Below are positions 9,512 through 18,404 of a stretch of 64,000 nt of DNA, in pieces; the stretch's first letter is position 1, and every line of letters starts with the position of its first letter. Origin of the DNA: JASLBX01 sp035762665 (lineage in GTDB: Bacteria; Actinomycetota; Actinomycetes; Jiangellales; Jiangellaceae); assembly GCA_035762665.1 (NCBI GenBank), contig DASTNZ010000182.1, forward strand, positions 9,736 to 73,735. The letters are read 5' to 3'. A program made the position numbers and the translations under genes. A model generated the notes under the pieces. The model was not told the DNA's origin. It saw only the letters and a list, made by a program, of their open reading frames with translations, and did not search any database.

Positions 9512-9938
9512 CCACCAGGCTTTGACGATCCGAACCGAGGCCACGCAGTCTGGCGACCTCGTCCAGTTGACGCTTACCGTCGAGCTGCCCGACGGCGTGC
9601 ACATCGAGCCGCATCAGCCGATCGAGCCGTACCTCATTCCTACCGTGCTGGAAGTGGACGATTTGAGCGACGTGGCGGTCCACTACCCAGCGCCGATGGT
9701 CAAGGACCTCGACTGGAACGACGTCACCCTCTCAGTCCTCGAAGGAACGCTCCAGTTCGGCGTCTCGGGCCGGGTGCAGAAGGATGTCGAGTGGATCAGC
9801 GGGACGCTGCACTACCAGCCATGTGTCGGCGGCGCGTGTCTGCCGCCAAGGACCACGCGCTGGCAGTCTCCCGTGTGCGGCACTACGGCCTATTCGATTC
9901 TGCGTGCCCTCGCGTCCGACCCGGACCCGCGCCTTTGA
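9504..9938 (+). CDS. Stand-alone DsbD N-terminal (alpha) domain-like protein
   Basis: The ATG start inside the end of the TlpA-like gene gives 144 residues. The fold is all beta, and near the C-terminal part is the YQPCVGGACLPP stretch. It resembles the paired-cysteine active-site loop of the DsbD alpha domain (also called the disulfide bond corrector domain). In DsbD this immunoglobulin-like domain passes electrons to periplasmic partners. Here it lacks both the membrane domain and a signal peptide. The 8-nt overlap with the WCPYC protein argues for a functional pair. Confidence 0.7.
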   Translation: MSSHQALTIRTEATQSGDLVQLTLTVELPDGVHIEPHQPIEPYLIPTVLEVDDLSDVAVHYPAPMVKDLDWNDVTLSVLEGTLQFGVSGRVQKDVEWISGTLHYQPCVGGACLPPRTTRWQSPVCGTTAYSILRALASDPDPRL

Positions 9939-10035
9939 CCCCCCGATCAGCGTGCGAGAAGGTGGGCGGTGACCAGGGTCTATCGCCGGGACCAGTAAGG
10001 CGTCTAGAGTGCGTTCACTGGCAGAAGGAGAGGGC

Positions 10036-11565
10036 ATGATTAGCTTCCGTAGCAAGACGGTTGCTGGCGCGACCGCCGCGCTGGTAGCTGCTGGAACGCT
10101 CGCCATGACCGGAGGAGCAGCCGCAGCTCCGGACTTGCCCGGCGAGCCGCGATACACAGCAGGCGAACCCGGCGCCGGTGACGACTACTTCCCGTACGCC
10201 GGAAACGGCGGGTACGACGTGCAGCACTACGACCTGGACATCACCTACACGCCGCCGGACCCGGCTCCCGCGCCGGTAGAGGGCCAACTCGACGGCGTCG
10301 CCACCATTGATCTCGTCGCGACGCAGGACCTCGACCGGTTCAACCTGGACCTGCGCGGCATGGAGGTACGGTCACTGACAATCGACGGCAAGCCGGCCAC
10401 TGGGATCGCGCCGCCCGATCCCGGCATTGAGGTCGAGGGCGCAGCGTTTTGGCAATTCCAGGACGACGCGGCCCGGATCTGGGAGCTCACTGTCCAGCCC
10501 CGCCCCAAGATCAAGAAGGGCACGAGGGTGCAGCTTGTCATCGAGTACGGCGGGACGACAACCCGACCCGAGGACATCGAGGGTGCCCTCTACGGCTGGG
10601 TCACGACCCGGGACGGCGCTATGGTCGTCGGCGAACCGGAGGGTTCGATGACGTGGTACCCGGTGAGCGATCACCAGACCGACAAGGCGACCTACAGCTT
10701 CGAGATCACCGTTCCAGAAGGCAAGGTTGCAGTGGCCAACGGCCTGCCGGCTGATCCGCCGGAGACGGCCGATGGCTGGACGACCTGGTATTGGGACGCT
10801 CCTGATCTGCAGGCGAGCTACCTGACAACGGCGTCGGTCGGCGACTTCGAGCTTCGCGACACCTACTACTCGTCCAGTGGAGTACCGATCATTGACGCCG
10901 TCGACACCAAACTCACGGAGTCGAGGCTCAATACCACCAACGCCAGCCTGGCCCTGCAGCCCGCGATGATCGATTTCTTCGAGGGCCTGTTCGGGGACTA
11001 TCCGTTCAACTCGTACGGGTCGATCGTCGACAATGACAGCGTCGGGTATGCCCTCGAGACGCAGACCCGGCCGGTGTACTCCAGCCAGGCCTCCCAGGGC
11101 ACCGTTGCCCACGAGTTGGCGCACATGTGGTTGGGCAACGCGGTGAGCCCCGAGCGGTGGCAGGACATCTGGCTCAACGAGGGCTGGGCGACCTACGCCA
11201 CGTGGCTGTGGAACGACCACCGCGGGGGCACAACGGCTCAACAGGCCTACAACAACTGGTACAACGCTTCGCGACCGGACTCCTACTGGGCATTCCAGAT
11301 TGGTGATCCTGGCCCGTTCGGCCTGTTCGCGACCCAGGTCTACAACCGAGGCGCCGCGACCCTCCACGCGCTCCGCATCGAGGTCGGCGACGATGCCTTC
11401 TTCGAGGCTGCCCGGCTGTGGGTCGAGCGGTACAACGACTCGGCCGCCACGTCGGAGGACTTCCAGGCCGTCTACGAAGAGGTCTCCGGTGAGGACCTGG
11501 ACTGGTTCTTCCAGATCTGGCTCTGGGACCAGGTCAAGCCACCTGCCACCTGGACGCTTCCGTAA
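10036..11565 (+). CDS. Secreted M1 family zinc aminopeptidase
   Basis: AAGGAG at 10025-10030 selects the ATG at 10036, giving 509 residues with an alanine-rich signal peptide (about residues 1-32). The M1 motif HELAH is at residues 359-363 and the third zinc ligand E382 is in LNEGWA, with the expected 18-residue spacing. The substrate-binding G-x-MEN motif of the family is altered to GYALET, which may change the N-terminal amine recognition. The C-terminal helical domain of classical aminopeptidase N is absent, so this is a compact extracellular form. It precedes a strong terminator. Confidence 0.92.
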   Translation: MISFRSKTVAGATAALVAAGTLAMTGGAAAAPDLPGEPRYTAGEPGAGDDYFPYAGNGGYDVQHYDLDITYTPPDPAPAPVEGQLDGVATIDLVATQDLDRFNLDLRGMEVRSLTIDGKPATGIAPPDPGIEVEGAAFWQFQDDAARIWELTVQPRPKIKKGTRVQLVIEYGGTTTRPEDIEGALYGWVTTRDGAMVVGEPEGSMTWYPVSDHQTDKATYSFEITVPEGKVAVANGLPADPPETADGWTTWYWDAPDLQASYLTTASVGDFELRDTYYSSSGVPIIDAVDTKLTESRLNTTNASLALQPAMIDFFEGLFGDYPFNSYGSIVDNDSVGYALETQTRPVYSSQASQGTVAHELAHMWLGNAVSPERWQDIWLNEGWATYATWLWNDHRGGTTAQQAYNNWYNASRPDSYWAFQIGDPGPFGLFATQVYNRGAATLHALRIEVGDDAFFEAARLWVERYNDSAATSEDFQAVYEEVSGEDLDWFFQIWLWDQVKPPATWTLP

Positions 11566-11575
11566 TCAAGCGGCA

Positions 11576-11612
11576 CCGCCGCGTCAGGGTTCATCGGACC
11601 CTGACGCGGCGG
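11576..11612 (+). terminator. Strong hairpin after the M1 aminopeptidase gene
   Basis: A perfect 15-bp stem (CCGCCGCGTCAGGGT and its complement) encloses a 7-nt loop 10 nt after the stop codon. It is followed by GGCCGTTTG with only a short T tract, as is common for actinomycete terminators. It separates the aminopeptidase from the downstream kinase gene. Confidence 0.8.
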
Positions 11613-11710
11613 CCGGCCGTTTGAGCACGCCGAACCCTAGGGCTACCGCCAACGTGCCGAACAACGGCCTGGTCGTGCATGCGAGTGTCTCCGTGGGCCA
11701 CGATGGGCTG

Positions 11711-12892
11711 GTGAACACCCGTGGGGAGTTGCCCGGGACCGTCGAGCGCAGTCGACCAGCCGACCGGCGTCCGCCAAGACGCGGGGATTGGGCCGTGGCC
11801 GCCCTGGCGGTTGTGCTCCATGTGTTCGCTCCCCGGATCGGACAACCCGCTGACGTGGCGGCATGGGTCGCACCGTTGGCATTGCTGTTGGCATTCGCAC
11901 AAGGTCTGCCGTTGGCGTGGCGGCGGCAGTGGCCCGTACCGGTCGCCGTGCTGGTGCTTGCGGGTTACGGGCTCTATGTCGTGGCCATCGGGGTCATTCC
12001 GCCGTTCGCTGCGTGGGTGGTCATCTGGTCGCTGGCGACAACCGATGGACCGCGCCGAAGGTCGATCGTCACCGCGGTTGTGGCCGCGTGCACAACAGTC
12101 CTGATTGTGATCGTCGGCGAACTGTCCACCCCCGGCAGCGGCGCCTCAGTACTGCTTGTCTCGGCGACGGTCGTGGTGACACTTGCCGCAGTGTTGGTTC
12201 GCAGTGAGCGGGCTCGGCTCGATGCCGTCCGCGAGACGGCTGCCTCGGAGGAGCGGCTGCGGATCGCCCGCGACCTGCACGATCTGATCGGTCATGGCCT
12301 GGGGATCGTGGCGGTCCAGTCCAGCACTGCCCGGATGGCGCTCGACTCGGGCGATGCTCCGACCGCCCGTACCGCGTTGTCCGCGGTGGAATCGAGCAGC
12401 CGGACAGCGATGCGCGAGATGCGTGAGCTGCTCGGCGTGCTTAGCGGGATGGGCGAGCCCGCGACTGCCGAAAGCAATGAGACGAACAGGCCGCCGGCTC
12501 CCAGGCTGGCCGACATCGCGTCACTTATCGACAATGTCCGGCTCGCGGGCGTCGCCGTGACGGTGGAGAAGGAGGGAGACCTCACCAACGTCCCCCGTGC
12601 CGTCCAGCTGTGTGCCTATCGCGTCGTGCAGGAGTCGCTGACGAACGCGATCAAGCATGCCGCTGGCACGATCATCGCGGTGCGCGTCGTCGGGTCTGGG
12701 CAGATGTTGCGGGTGGCAGTGGAGACGACCGGCGGTACGCGGACGGGAGGGAGCGTCGACAGCGGTGGTCTGGGCCTGGTAGGCATCAGGACCCGGGTGG
12801 CGGCAGCGGGTGGACGGGTCCGAATGGGACCCACGCCGTCCGGCTGGCTGGTCGAAGCGGAGCTGCCCTTGCAGGAAGGGGTTCGCTGGTGA
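11711..12892 (+). CDS. DesK/LiaS-type sensor histidine kinase
   Basis: The product has about 393 residues from a GTG start. Alternative GTGs at 11675 and 11693 are possible and no ribosome-binding site decides. The N-terminal half has four to five hydrophobic segments (about residues 25-150). A HisKA_3 dimerisation domain follows with phospho-acceptor H190 in ERLRIARDLHDLIGHGLG. The C-terminal HATPase region shows the N-box QESLTNAIKHA and G-box GLGLVGIRTRVAAAGG. It phosphorylates the adjacent response regulator, whose gene overlaps this stop by 4 nt. The signal is probably membrane or antibiotic stress, an inference from the linked exporter. Confidence 0.9.
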   Translation: MNTRGELPGTVERSRPADRRPPRRGDWAVAALAVVLHVFAPRIGQPADVAAWVAPLALLLAFAQGLPLAWRRQWPVPVAVLVLAGYGLYVVAIGVIPPFAAWVVIWSLATTDGPRRRSIVTAVVAACTTVLIVIVGELSTPGSGASVLLVSATVVVTLAAVLVRSERARLDAVRETAASEERLRIARDLHDLIGHGLGIVAVQSSTARMALDSGDAPTARTALSAVESSSRTAMREMRELLGVLSGMGEPATAESNETNRPPAPRLADIASLIDNVRLAGVAVTVEKEGDLTNVPRAVQLCAYRVVQESLTNAIKHAAGTIIAVRVVGSGQMLRVAVETTGGTRTGGSVDSGGLGLVGIRTRVAAAGGRVRMGPTPSGWLVEAELPLQEGVRW

Positions 12893-13554
12893 TTCGAGTA
12901 GCGATCTGCGATGACCAGGCTCTCGTACGTGACGGCCTGCGGGTCCAGCTGGGTCTGATAAGCGACATCCAGATTGTCGGCGAGGCGTCCGACGGCGAAC
13001 AGGCCGTCGCTTTGGCGCGGCGAGAACGCCCCGACGTGCTGCTGATGGACGTCCGGATGCCGGTGCTCGACGGCATCGAGGCGACGAGACACATCGTCGG
13101 TGATCCCGCCTCGACAGGAGTTCGCGTCCTGATTCTGACCACGTTCGACCTTGACGAGAACGTCTACGCCGCTCTGTCCGCCGGGGCGAGCGGGTTTCTC
13201 CTCAAGGACGCGACTCCGGAGGAGATCGTGCACGCGGTGCGGGTGATCGCGGGCGGCGAGTCCCTGCTAGCGCCGTCCGTCACGTCTCGACTGGTCCGGG
13301 AGTTCGCGAGTCGACCTACTGCAGGGCGACCACGCGGCGACCTGCTCGCCTCGCTCACTGAGCGGGAGCTCGAGGTACTGGTCCTGGTCGCGCAAGGGTT
13401 GTCCAACGCCGAGCTGGCGGATCGGCTCGTGGTGAGTCACGCCACAGCGAAAACTCACGTCAGCCGCATCCTGACCAAACTCGGGCTTCGCGACCGCGCG
13501 CAGCTCGTGGTGGCCGCCTACGAGGCGGGCCTGGTAGTCCCTGGCTCGCGCTGA
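12889..13554 (+). CDS. NarL/LuxR-family response regulator
   Basis: The GTG overlaps the kinase stop codon (GTGA), giving 221 residues. The receiver domain carries the acidic pair DD near residue 8, phospho-acceptor D54 in LMDVRMPVLDG, and the later T and K of the active site (LTTFD, LLKDA). A GerE/LuxR helix-turn-helix occupies residues ~150-215 (LTERELEVLVLVAQGLSNAELA). It is the cognate partner of the upstream kinase and probably activates the ABC genes that start 154 nt downstream. Confidence 0.93.
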   Translation: MIRVAICDDQALVRDGLRVQLGLISDIQIVGEASDGEQAVALARRERPDVLLMDVRMPVLDGIEATRHIVGDPASTGVRVLILTTFDLDENVYAALSAGASGFLLKDATPEEIVHAVRVIAGGESLLAPSVTSRLVREFASRPTAGRPRGDLLASLTERELEVLVLVAQGLSNAELADRLVVSHATAKTHVSRILTKLGLRDRAQLVVAAYEAGLVVPGSR

Positions 13555-13580
13555 GCCATCCGCGCCCATACGTCTCCGGA

Positions 13581-13606
13581 TGTACGAGGTCACCTCTGGT
13601 CGTACA
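13581..13606 (+). promoter_or_regulatory. Candidate response-regulator operator upstream of the ABC exporter
   Basis: TGTACGA and its exact inverse TCGTACA are separated by 12 nt in the gap between the response regulator and the ATPase gene. Two half-sites about two helical turns apart fit a LuxR-type response regulator dimer. This would give the exporter its own induced promoter. Confidence 0.55.
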
Positions 13607-13708
13607 CCGAAGTGCGATCTCGCGGCCGACGACCTGGAGCTGTCCCATCCCTAGCTTCGAACTGGAGCCGCGAAGCACGCGGCCGATTCAGGCAAGGGAG
13701 CACTTCGG

Positions 13709-14452
13709 ATGCACATTGAAATGCGTGGGCTGACCAAACGCTACGGGCCCATCACCGCCGTGGAGAATTTCACTCTCTCACTGGCACCGGGCCGAGTCAC
13801 CGGTTTCGTCGGAGCCAATGGCGCGGGCAAATCCACCACGATGCGGATGCTGCTGGGACTCACCCGGCCCGATGCCGGCACCGCCACCATCGACGGCAAC
13901 GCCTACGCCGAGCTCCGCAACCCGCTGCGCACGGTCGGCGCGATGGTCGACGCCAACGTCTTCCATCCCAACCGCACCGGACGGAACGCGCTGCGGGTGA
14001 TTGCGCGAGTCGCCGAGATCTCCGACGGCCGGGTCGACCACGTTCTGGCGCTTGTGGGCCTGACCGACGCGGCGCACCGGCGGGTCGGCGGCTACTCCAT
14101 GGGCATGCGTCAACGCCTCGGATTGGCCGCTGCACTTCTCGGCGACCCCGGGGTTGTGGTGCTCGACGAGCCCGCCAACGGCTTGGACCCTCACGGGGTC
14201 CATTGGCTGCGCGGCTTGATCAGAGATCTCGCAGCCGAGGGTCGTACGGTCTTCGTTTCGAGTCACCTGCTGGCCGAGCTCGCCCAGACCATCGACGACG
14301 TGGTCATCATCGCCGACGGCCGGCTCGTCACGCACGAACCGATGGCCGCGTTATTCGAGCGAACCGACGGTGGCTCCCTCGAGGACGTCTTCCTCAATCT
14401 CACCAGCACAACGCCAGCGGCATTCCCCGGCAACCCCAAGGAGCTGTCATGA
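13709..14452 (+). CDS. ABC-2 type exporter ATP-binding protein
   Basis: This 247-residue ATPase has Walker A GANGAGKST near residue 35, signature YSMGMRQRLGLA, Walker B VVVLDEPANGLD and the H-loop histidine in SSHLLAE. The signature SMG is a conservative variant of SGG. GGGAG upstream of the ATG serves as ribosome-binding site. It energises the membrane partner, whose start codon overlaps its stop (ATGA). Such pairs downstream of DesKR-type systems often export lipids or cationic peptides. Confidence 0.93.
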   Translation: MHIEMRGLTKRYGPITAVENFTLSLAPGRVTGFVGANGAGKSTTMRMLLGLTRPDAGTATIDGNAYAELRNPLRTVGAMVDANVFHPNRTGRNALRVIARVAEISDGRVDHVLALVGLTDAAHRRVGGYSMGMRQRLGLAAALLGDPGVVVLDEPANGLDPHGVHWLRGLIRDLAAEGRTVFVSSHLLAELAQTIDDVVIIADGRLVTHEPMAALFERTDGGSLEDVFLNLTSTTPAAFPGNPKELS

Positions 14453-15192
14453 CCCCGCTCATCTCTGCCGAACTGCTGAAAATCCGCACCACCCGGCTGC
14501 CAGCCGTCACTATTGCGGTCGTCCTCCTGATCGCCGTGGCCCTCCCGGTGCTCTACGCCGCTGCATCCGGCAGCGGAGACCTGGAACCCCTGAATCCGGC
14601 GAGCCTCAGCGGCATGCTAGCCGCTCCCAGCAAGCTAGCGGGCGGCGGTGTACTGCTCATCGGCCTGCTCCTCGCCGGCGGTGAGTTCCGTCACCGCACG
14701 GTCTACACCACCCGCCTGGCCGAACCTCGGCCGCTCCGGGTTCTCGCAGCGAAGCTGGTCGCCACGGCGTTGACCGGCCTCGCCGTTGGCTTCGTCCTTG
14801 ACCTTGTCGCGCTCGGCGTAGGCGGCGCAGTCATCGCATACCACGGGGAGTCCGTCGAGCCTTTGTCGCACGGCCTCCCGAGAGTCGCCTTGCTGGTACC
14901 TCTGGTGATTGCGGTGCACGGCGTAATCGGCGTGGCCATCGGTGCCCTGCTGCGCAGCACGACAGCGGCCGTCGGCGTCACCCTTATGTGGGCGTTCGTC
15001 GTCGAAGGCATCGTTCCAGTGGTGTTTCGTAGACCAGAGCTGGCCACCTGGCTGCCCCGAGGAGCGATCCAGGACCTGCTCAGCACCCAGACCACCCAGC
15101 TGTCCCTGGGCGCTGCGGGAGCCTTGATCGTGGGTTACGCGGCGGCACTCGTGGTGGCCACGGCGCTAATCGACCGTCGGCGCGAACTGTGA
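14449..15192 (+). CDS. ABC-2 type exporter membrane protein
   Basis: The 4-nt overlap with the ATPase gene sets this start, giving 247 residues. About six hydrophobic segments are visible, the first near residues 20-42 after the short cytosolic leader TPLISAELLKIRTTRLP, which is typical of ABC-2 permeases. It forms the transmembrane half of the exporter with the preceding ATPase. The substrate is not evident from the sequence. Confidence 0.88.
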   Translation: MTPLISAELLKIRTTRLPAVTIAVVLLIAVALPVLYAAASGSGDLEPLNPASLSGMLAAPSKLAGGGVLLIGLLLAGGEFRHRTVYTTRLAEPRPLRVLAAKLVATALTGLAVGFVLDLVALGVGGAVIAYHGESVEPLSHGLPRVALLVPLVIAVHGVIGVAIGALLRSTTAAVGVTLMWAFVVEGIVPVVFRRPELATWLPRGAIQDLLSTQTTQLSLGAAGALIVGYAAALVVATALIDRRREL

Positions 15193-15236
15193 ATCAGTCG
15201 CTCGACTGGTCGGCCAGCGCACGCTGGCGAGCCGAC

Positions 15237-15273
15237 GTCACCGGGATGGTGAAAGCCTCTCCGTCCCGGTGAC
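15237..15273 (+). terminator. Hairpin after the exporter operon
   Basis: GTCACCGGGA and its exact complement TCCCGGTGAC form a 10-bp stem with a 17-nt loop, 45 nt past the permease stop. There is no T tract. A terminator or mRNA-stabilising role is likely given its position. Confidence 0.5.
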
Positions 15274-15331
15274 AGTCGCAGTCATGTGGATGTGTCAGTT
15301 GAGCCAAGGCAAAAGGTGAATCCGGTTACGA

Positions 15332-15952
15332 CTAGACCGCTCGCACGCTCGCCAGGACTGCCGGTCCCCCGTCGGCCCAGCTACCAGTAAGGTTGTGCTC
15401 GCCCCATGGATCGGCATCGACTACGCGGACGACCACTAGCTCCAGTCGTTCGGACCGCACGACCGTCGTCGGCCCTTCATCGTGGCAGCTCACCGCATCG
15501 ATCGGATCGACCGGTGTGCCGGCGATTCCGCTTCCCCACACTGTCGCTGTGGGCGCGCGGGGTTCGAGACGACCGTCCACGTCGATGAACTCCTCAACTT
15601 GAGTCCCACCGGTGAGCACCGTCGCGGCCAACGCCGCGGCCCACACGGGGTCGGCGCAACCGTCGTACACCCAGCGCGGGCCGAGCACCGAGTGCTCCGC
15701 GGTGCCGACCAGGAACTCCTCCGCCCCAGGCAACGGCATCCCACGGTAGGTCAACGGCACGTGGAACACCGAGCCATCACCGCCCTGCACAATTAAGGCC
15801 TCCAAGCCGACCTCGCCAGCCGGATCATCGAATCGGTAGGCACCCATCTGCCGGAGCTCCGCCTCCCCGGTAAACCAAAGCCGGCTCGGCAGCCAGGCAG
15901 TCAGCAAGCTGAGCTTCGAGGGAGTCAGGACAGCCTTGTAGATCAGAGCCAT
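15332..15952 (-). CDS. Protein with maltokinase N-terminal cap-like domain
   Basis: This 206-residue protein opens with a hydrophobic/charged stretch ending LTAWLPSRLWFTGE, followed by alternating strands with VPLTYRG and LGPRWVYDG. This resembles the N-terminal cap domain of actinobacterial maltokinases and the related family of small proteins that carry the cap alone. No kinase domain follows. The role may be glucan or trehalose related, but that is inference from the family. It converges with the ABC exporter genes. Confidence 0.6.
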   Translation of the reverse strand: MALIYKAVLTPSKLSLLTAWLPSRLWFTGEAELRQMGAYRFDDPAGEVGLEALIVQGGDGSVFHVPLTYRGMPLPGAEEFLVGTAEHSVLGPRWVYDGCADPVWAAALAATVLTGGTQVEEFIDVDGRLEPRAPTATVWGSGIAGTPVDPIDAVSCHDEGPTTVVRSERLELVVVRVVDADPWGEHNLTGSWADGGPAVLASVRAV

Positions 15953-16107
15953 AATCCGACTCTAAGCGGCAGCCTCTCAAAGCGACCTTGACCGGTGCCA
16001 TCTGAGTATCGCCTGTCGGCGGATGGAGTTTGGCGAGTCAGTTTATGAGATGTTTCCACCAGGTGCGTGCGCCGCGGCGCGGCGACGAAAGAGGGGAGAA
16101 ACCTTCG

Positions 16108-16488
16108 ATGCTTGGAGACCATCCGATCACGCCGGTCCTGTTGGCCAAGGACCTCGCGGCGGCCCGGGAGTTCTATCACGACAAGCTCGGCTTGGAAATC
16201 GCGACAGAGAACGAGGACGCCATCGTGTTCAACTGCGGCAGCGGCACTCACCTGGACGTGACCAAGAGCACCGTAGGCACGGCAGACGAGCAGACGCAGG
16301 CATCGTGGCAAGTGCCAGACATCCGCGCCGAAGTGGCCGAGTTGCGTGCCCGCGGAGTCAGAGTTGAGGACTACGACATGCCTGGGCTGAAGACCGAGGA
16401 CGGCATCGCCGACATCGGCTTCGCCTGGGCCGCTTGGATCATCGACCCTGGGAAGAACGCCCTCGGCATCCTCCAGCTCAAGCAGTAG
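16108..16488 (+). CDS. Glyoxalase/VOC superfamily protein
   Basis: GAGGGGAG 9 nt upstream fixes the ATG at 16108 and a 126-residue single VOC module. The ITPVLLAKDLAAAREFYHDKLGLEI opening helix-strand pattern and the closing WIIDPGKNALGILQLKQ are typical. The family includes metal-dependent lyases, dioxygenases and resistance proteins. The usual metal-binding histidines are not clear here, so no reaction is assigned. It converges with the 330-residue membrane protein gene. Confidence 0.8.
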   Translation: MLGDHPITPVLLAKDLAAAREFYHDKLGLEIATENEDAIVFNCGSGTHLDVTKSTVGTADEQTQASWQVPDIRAEVAELRARGVRVEDYDMPGLKTEDGIADIGFAWAAWIIDPGKNALGILQLKQ

Positions 16489-16549
16489 CCAAGCGACGAG
16501 CGCTAGCAGCTCACCGTTCCGCATCGAAGTGGGCCACCTGAGCGTGGTG

Positions 16550-17542
16550 TTATTCGCCGCGATCTCTACCACTCCGCGCCAGTCCATTTGGACCAGCCTC
16601 GCGCCCTGGCTGGATAACGTGCGACCCCGACCCCTGGACAATCAGCCGTTCGGCGAAGCCAGCACCAAATGCGGCCAACAGCAAGTTCGCGACGTTAAGA
16701 TCCGCCGGCTCCTGAACCGTCGCGATGGAGAACAGCCACACAGTGAGGCCGGCGACAGCACCGATCGGAAGCCGAGACCAGGTCGCAAGCTGCGATCCCA
16801 ATTGCTCGGGGATTCGTTGAGATGGAATAGTCGTAGACCGCTGCGCCGCGCTTGTGATCGCACCCAGGATTCCTAGCAGGACAGACAGCACCCAGAGCAC
16901 CGCACCGCCTTGCCAGCCGTCGGCAGTTAGTCCACTGGCTGAATTTGCCAGGATAACCAATGAGACGACCAGCACGGGAAATCCGATCAGCATGAGAAGG
17001 CTTTGGTGCCGTCTCACCATGGCCAAGCGCCAATAGGAATTCGCCAATCCCTGATTGCGAAGCCGAAGTGCCTCAATTATCGCGTCGCGTTGGCCCTCCG
17101 TAAGCGCTCCGCGGCCCTGACCTCCGAGTTGACCGTCCACCTGCTCGAGCATCCTGAGGTGCCGCTGAACTGCGACGCGTCGCCATGGCTCGAGTCTGCC
17201 GGCTTCAGTCAGCTCTGCGTGTAGGTTGTCCGCCACTCTGCGCAATCGGTCGTCGTGGAGACAGCGAACTAACTGTTCGCGGACATGAAACGCTTGCTGC
17301 CAACCTTCCTCGACGTCGCGGCCATACGCCTCCTTGGCACGTTCGAGGTAGTTCTCGGCAAGTTCCATAATGGTCTTGGGCATGTCTGAATACCGCTGCA
17401 GCGCCTCAAGTTCGGCCTCGAGCTCCTCGATCTCCGCGTGGAGCCGGCTTCTCTGCGGGTCCCGGAAGATCTTTCGGAGATGTAAGCTGAATCCAGGGCG
17501 CTTGTCCCAAACTCCGACTGCCAGCGTCACAATGCCTCCCAA
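16550..17542 (-). CDS. Membrane protein with N-terminal coiled coil, function unknown
   Basis: The product of 330 residues is not recognised. Residues ~30-75 form a charged coiled coil rich in Glu, Leu and Arg. Residues ~75-185 are helical with several WRR/RRH patches. Two hydrophobic helices follow (about 190-208 and 220-238), then a third segment around 270-290 (IGAVAGLTVWLFSIA) and a polar tail. The layout, a long cytosolic helical domain on a small membrane anchor, suggests a sensor or scaffold. No catalytic motif is visible. Confidence 0.6.
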   Translation of the reverse strand: MGGIVTLAVGVWDKRPGFSLHLRKIFRDPQRSRLHAEIEELEAELEALQRYSDMPKTIMELAENYLERAKEAYGRDVEEGWQQAFHVREQLVRCLHDDRLRRVADNLHAELTEAGRLEPWRRVAVQRHLRMLEQVDGQLGGQGRGALTEGQRDAIIEALRLRNQGLANSYWRLAMVRRHQSLLMLIGFPVLVVSLVILANSASGLTADGWQGGAVLWVLSVLLGILGAITSAAQRSTTIPSQRIPEQLGSQLATWSRLPIGAVAGLTVWLFSIATVQEPADLNVANLLLAAFGAGFAERLIVQGSGSHVIQPGREAGPNGLARSGRDRGE

Positions 17543-17885
17543 GGTTCCGACATCGAGTCACGCAATGCCCGACAAAGTTATGGTGAGCCGCCCGCTCTCA
17601 TCAGAGAGCGCACCCTTTCAACGCACCATCATTGCCGGCCCCTACACCCGCAGACGACGTCGACATCGAGTCAACTGCTATCGCTTCCCCACAACCACGG
17701 ATTGGTCTCTGTCGCCCGTCACACAAGAGAGATCGGAATTCCCATCGTGATACGTCAAGACGCACGACGAGCCGAAACACATGAAGGCTAGGCCAGTGCC
17801 CATATCCGCCCAGCGCTGCTGAGCCCTTCACTCGGCCCTCTTTCCGGCTCGACGTTCCGTGCTCGATTGGGCGGTTCGCCTGTCC
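17543..17885. other. Intergenic stretch with no recognised gene
   Basis: This gap lies between two leftward hypothetical genes. The only regularity seen is a 13-bp direct repeat, CGACATCGAGTCA, at 17548-17560 and 17661-17673. Short frames here lack coding character. Confidence 0.5.
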
Positions 17886-18260
17886 TCAGCGGTACCGGAA
17901 GCCGTCTAAGAACCGGCGGAAAAGCCCGCCCTTTCGGGGCAGCGGCGGAGCGGGCGGTGGCGCCGTGGGCCGCTGGTGCGCGATCGGCTTGTCGTAGTCG
18001 GTCCGCACGATCGCGTCGATGATCTGTTCCTCGGTGAAGCTTTCCGAGCCGTCGATGGCCGGGACATACCCGACCAGCACGCCGTTGCGCATCACTTGGG
18101 CTTCGAGCGCGGCCGTGCCGTCGGAGTCCCACGTCGCTTCACGCCCGTCGGACAGCTTGACGCTGACCCCAAACTGGAACGTACCAACCCGGGCCAGCTG
18201 GGCATCTGTGCCGCGATCGCGCAGGGCGTCAACGACACGGCGCGCCTTCTTCTCTTCCAT
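17886..18260 (-). CDS. Conserved hypothetical protein with basic proline-rich tail
   Basis: The product has 124 residues. An alpha/beta N-terminal part (residues 1-90) includes ARRVVDALRDRGTDAQLARVGTF near the start and GREATWDSDGTAALEAQV. A proline linker (PTAPPPAPPLPRKGG) and a basic tip FRRFLDGFRYR follow. The protein family is not recognised. The regular secondary-structure pattern and codon bias support a real gene. It lies about 340 nt upstream of the coiled-coil membrane protein on the same strand. Confidence 0.6.
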   Translation of the reverse strand: MEEKKARRVVDALRDRGTDAQLARVGTFQFGVSVKLSDGREATWDSDGTAALEAQVMRNGVLVGYVPAIDGSESFTEEQIIDAIVRTDYDKPIAHQRPTAPPPAPPLPRKGGLFRRFLDGFRYR

Positions 18261-18404
18261 GGTGCTTCGAGAGTACCCCGTGGTACCGAGTGACGGCCGC
18301 GCCGGCGAGTGGCGCGCTGCGACTGCTCGTAACAGCGTTGCCCGTCCTAGCCGACCAACACTTCGTACGCGGTGAGGAGGAGGGGAAGAGTCAGAAACGG
18401 GCTC

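Noticed and set aside
8501..9604. 367-residue leftward frame spanning the LuxR end and TlpA-like gene
   Set aside because: It is an antisense shadow of two clear genes in GC-rich DNA.
11300..11710. 137-residue N-terminal extension of the histidine kinase
   Set aside because: It overlaps the M1 peptidase coding region and the terminator and is Ser/Arg-rich out-of-frame translation.
17548..17673. 13-bp direct repeat CGACATCGAGTCA
   Set aside because: Only two copies 113 bp apart, no gene or mobility feature between them; likely chance or minor.
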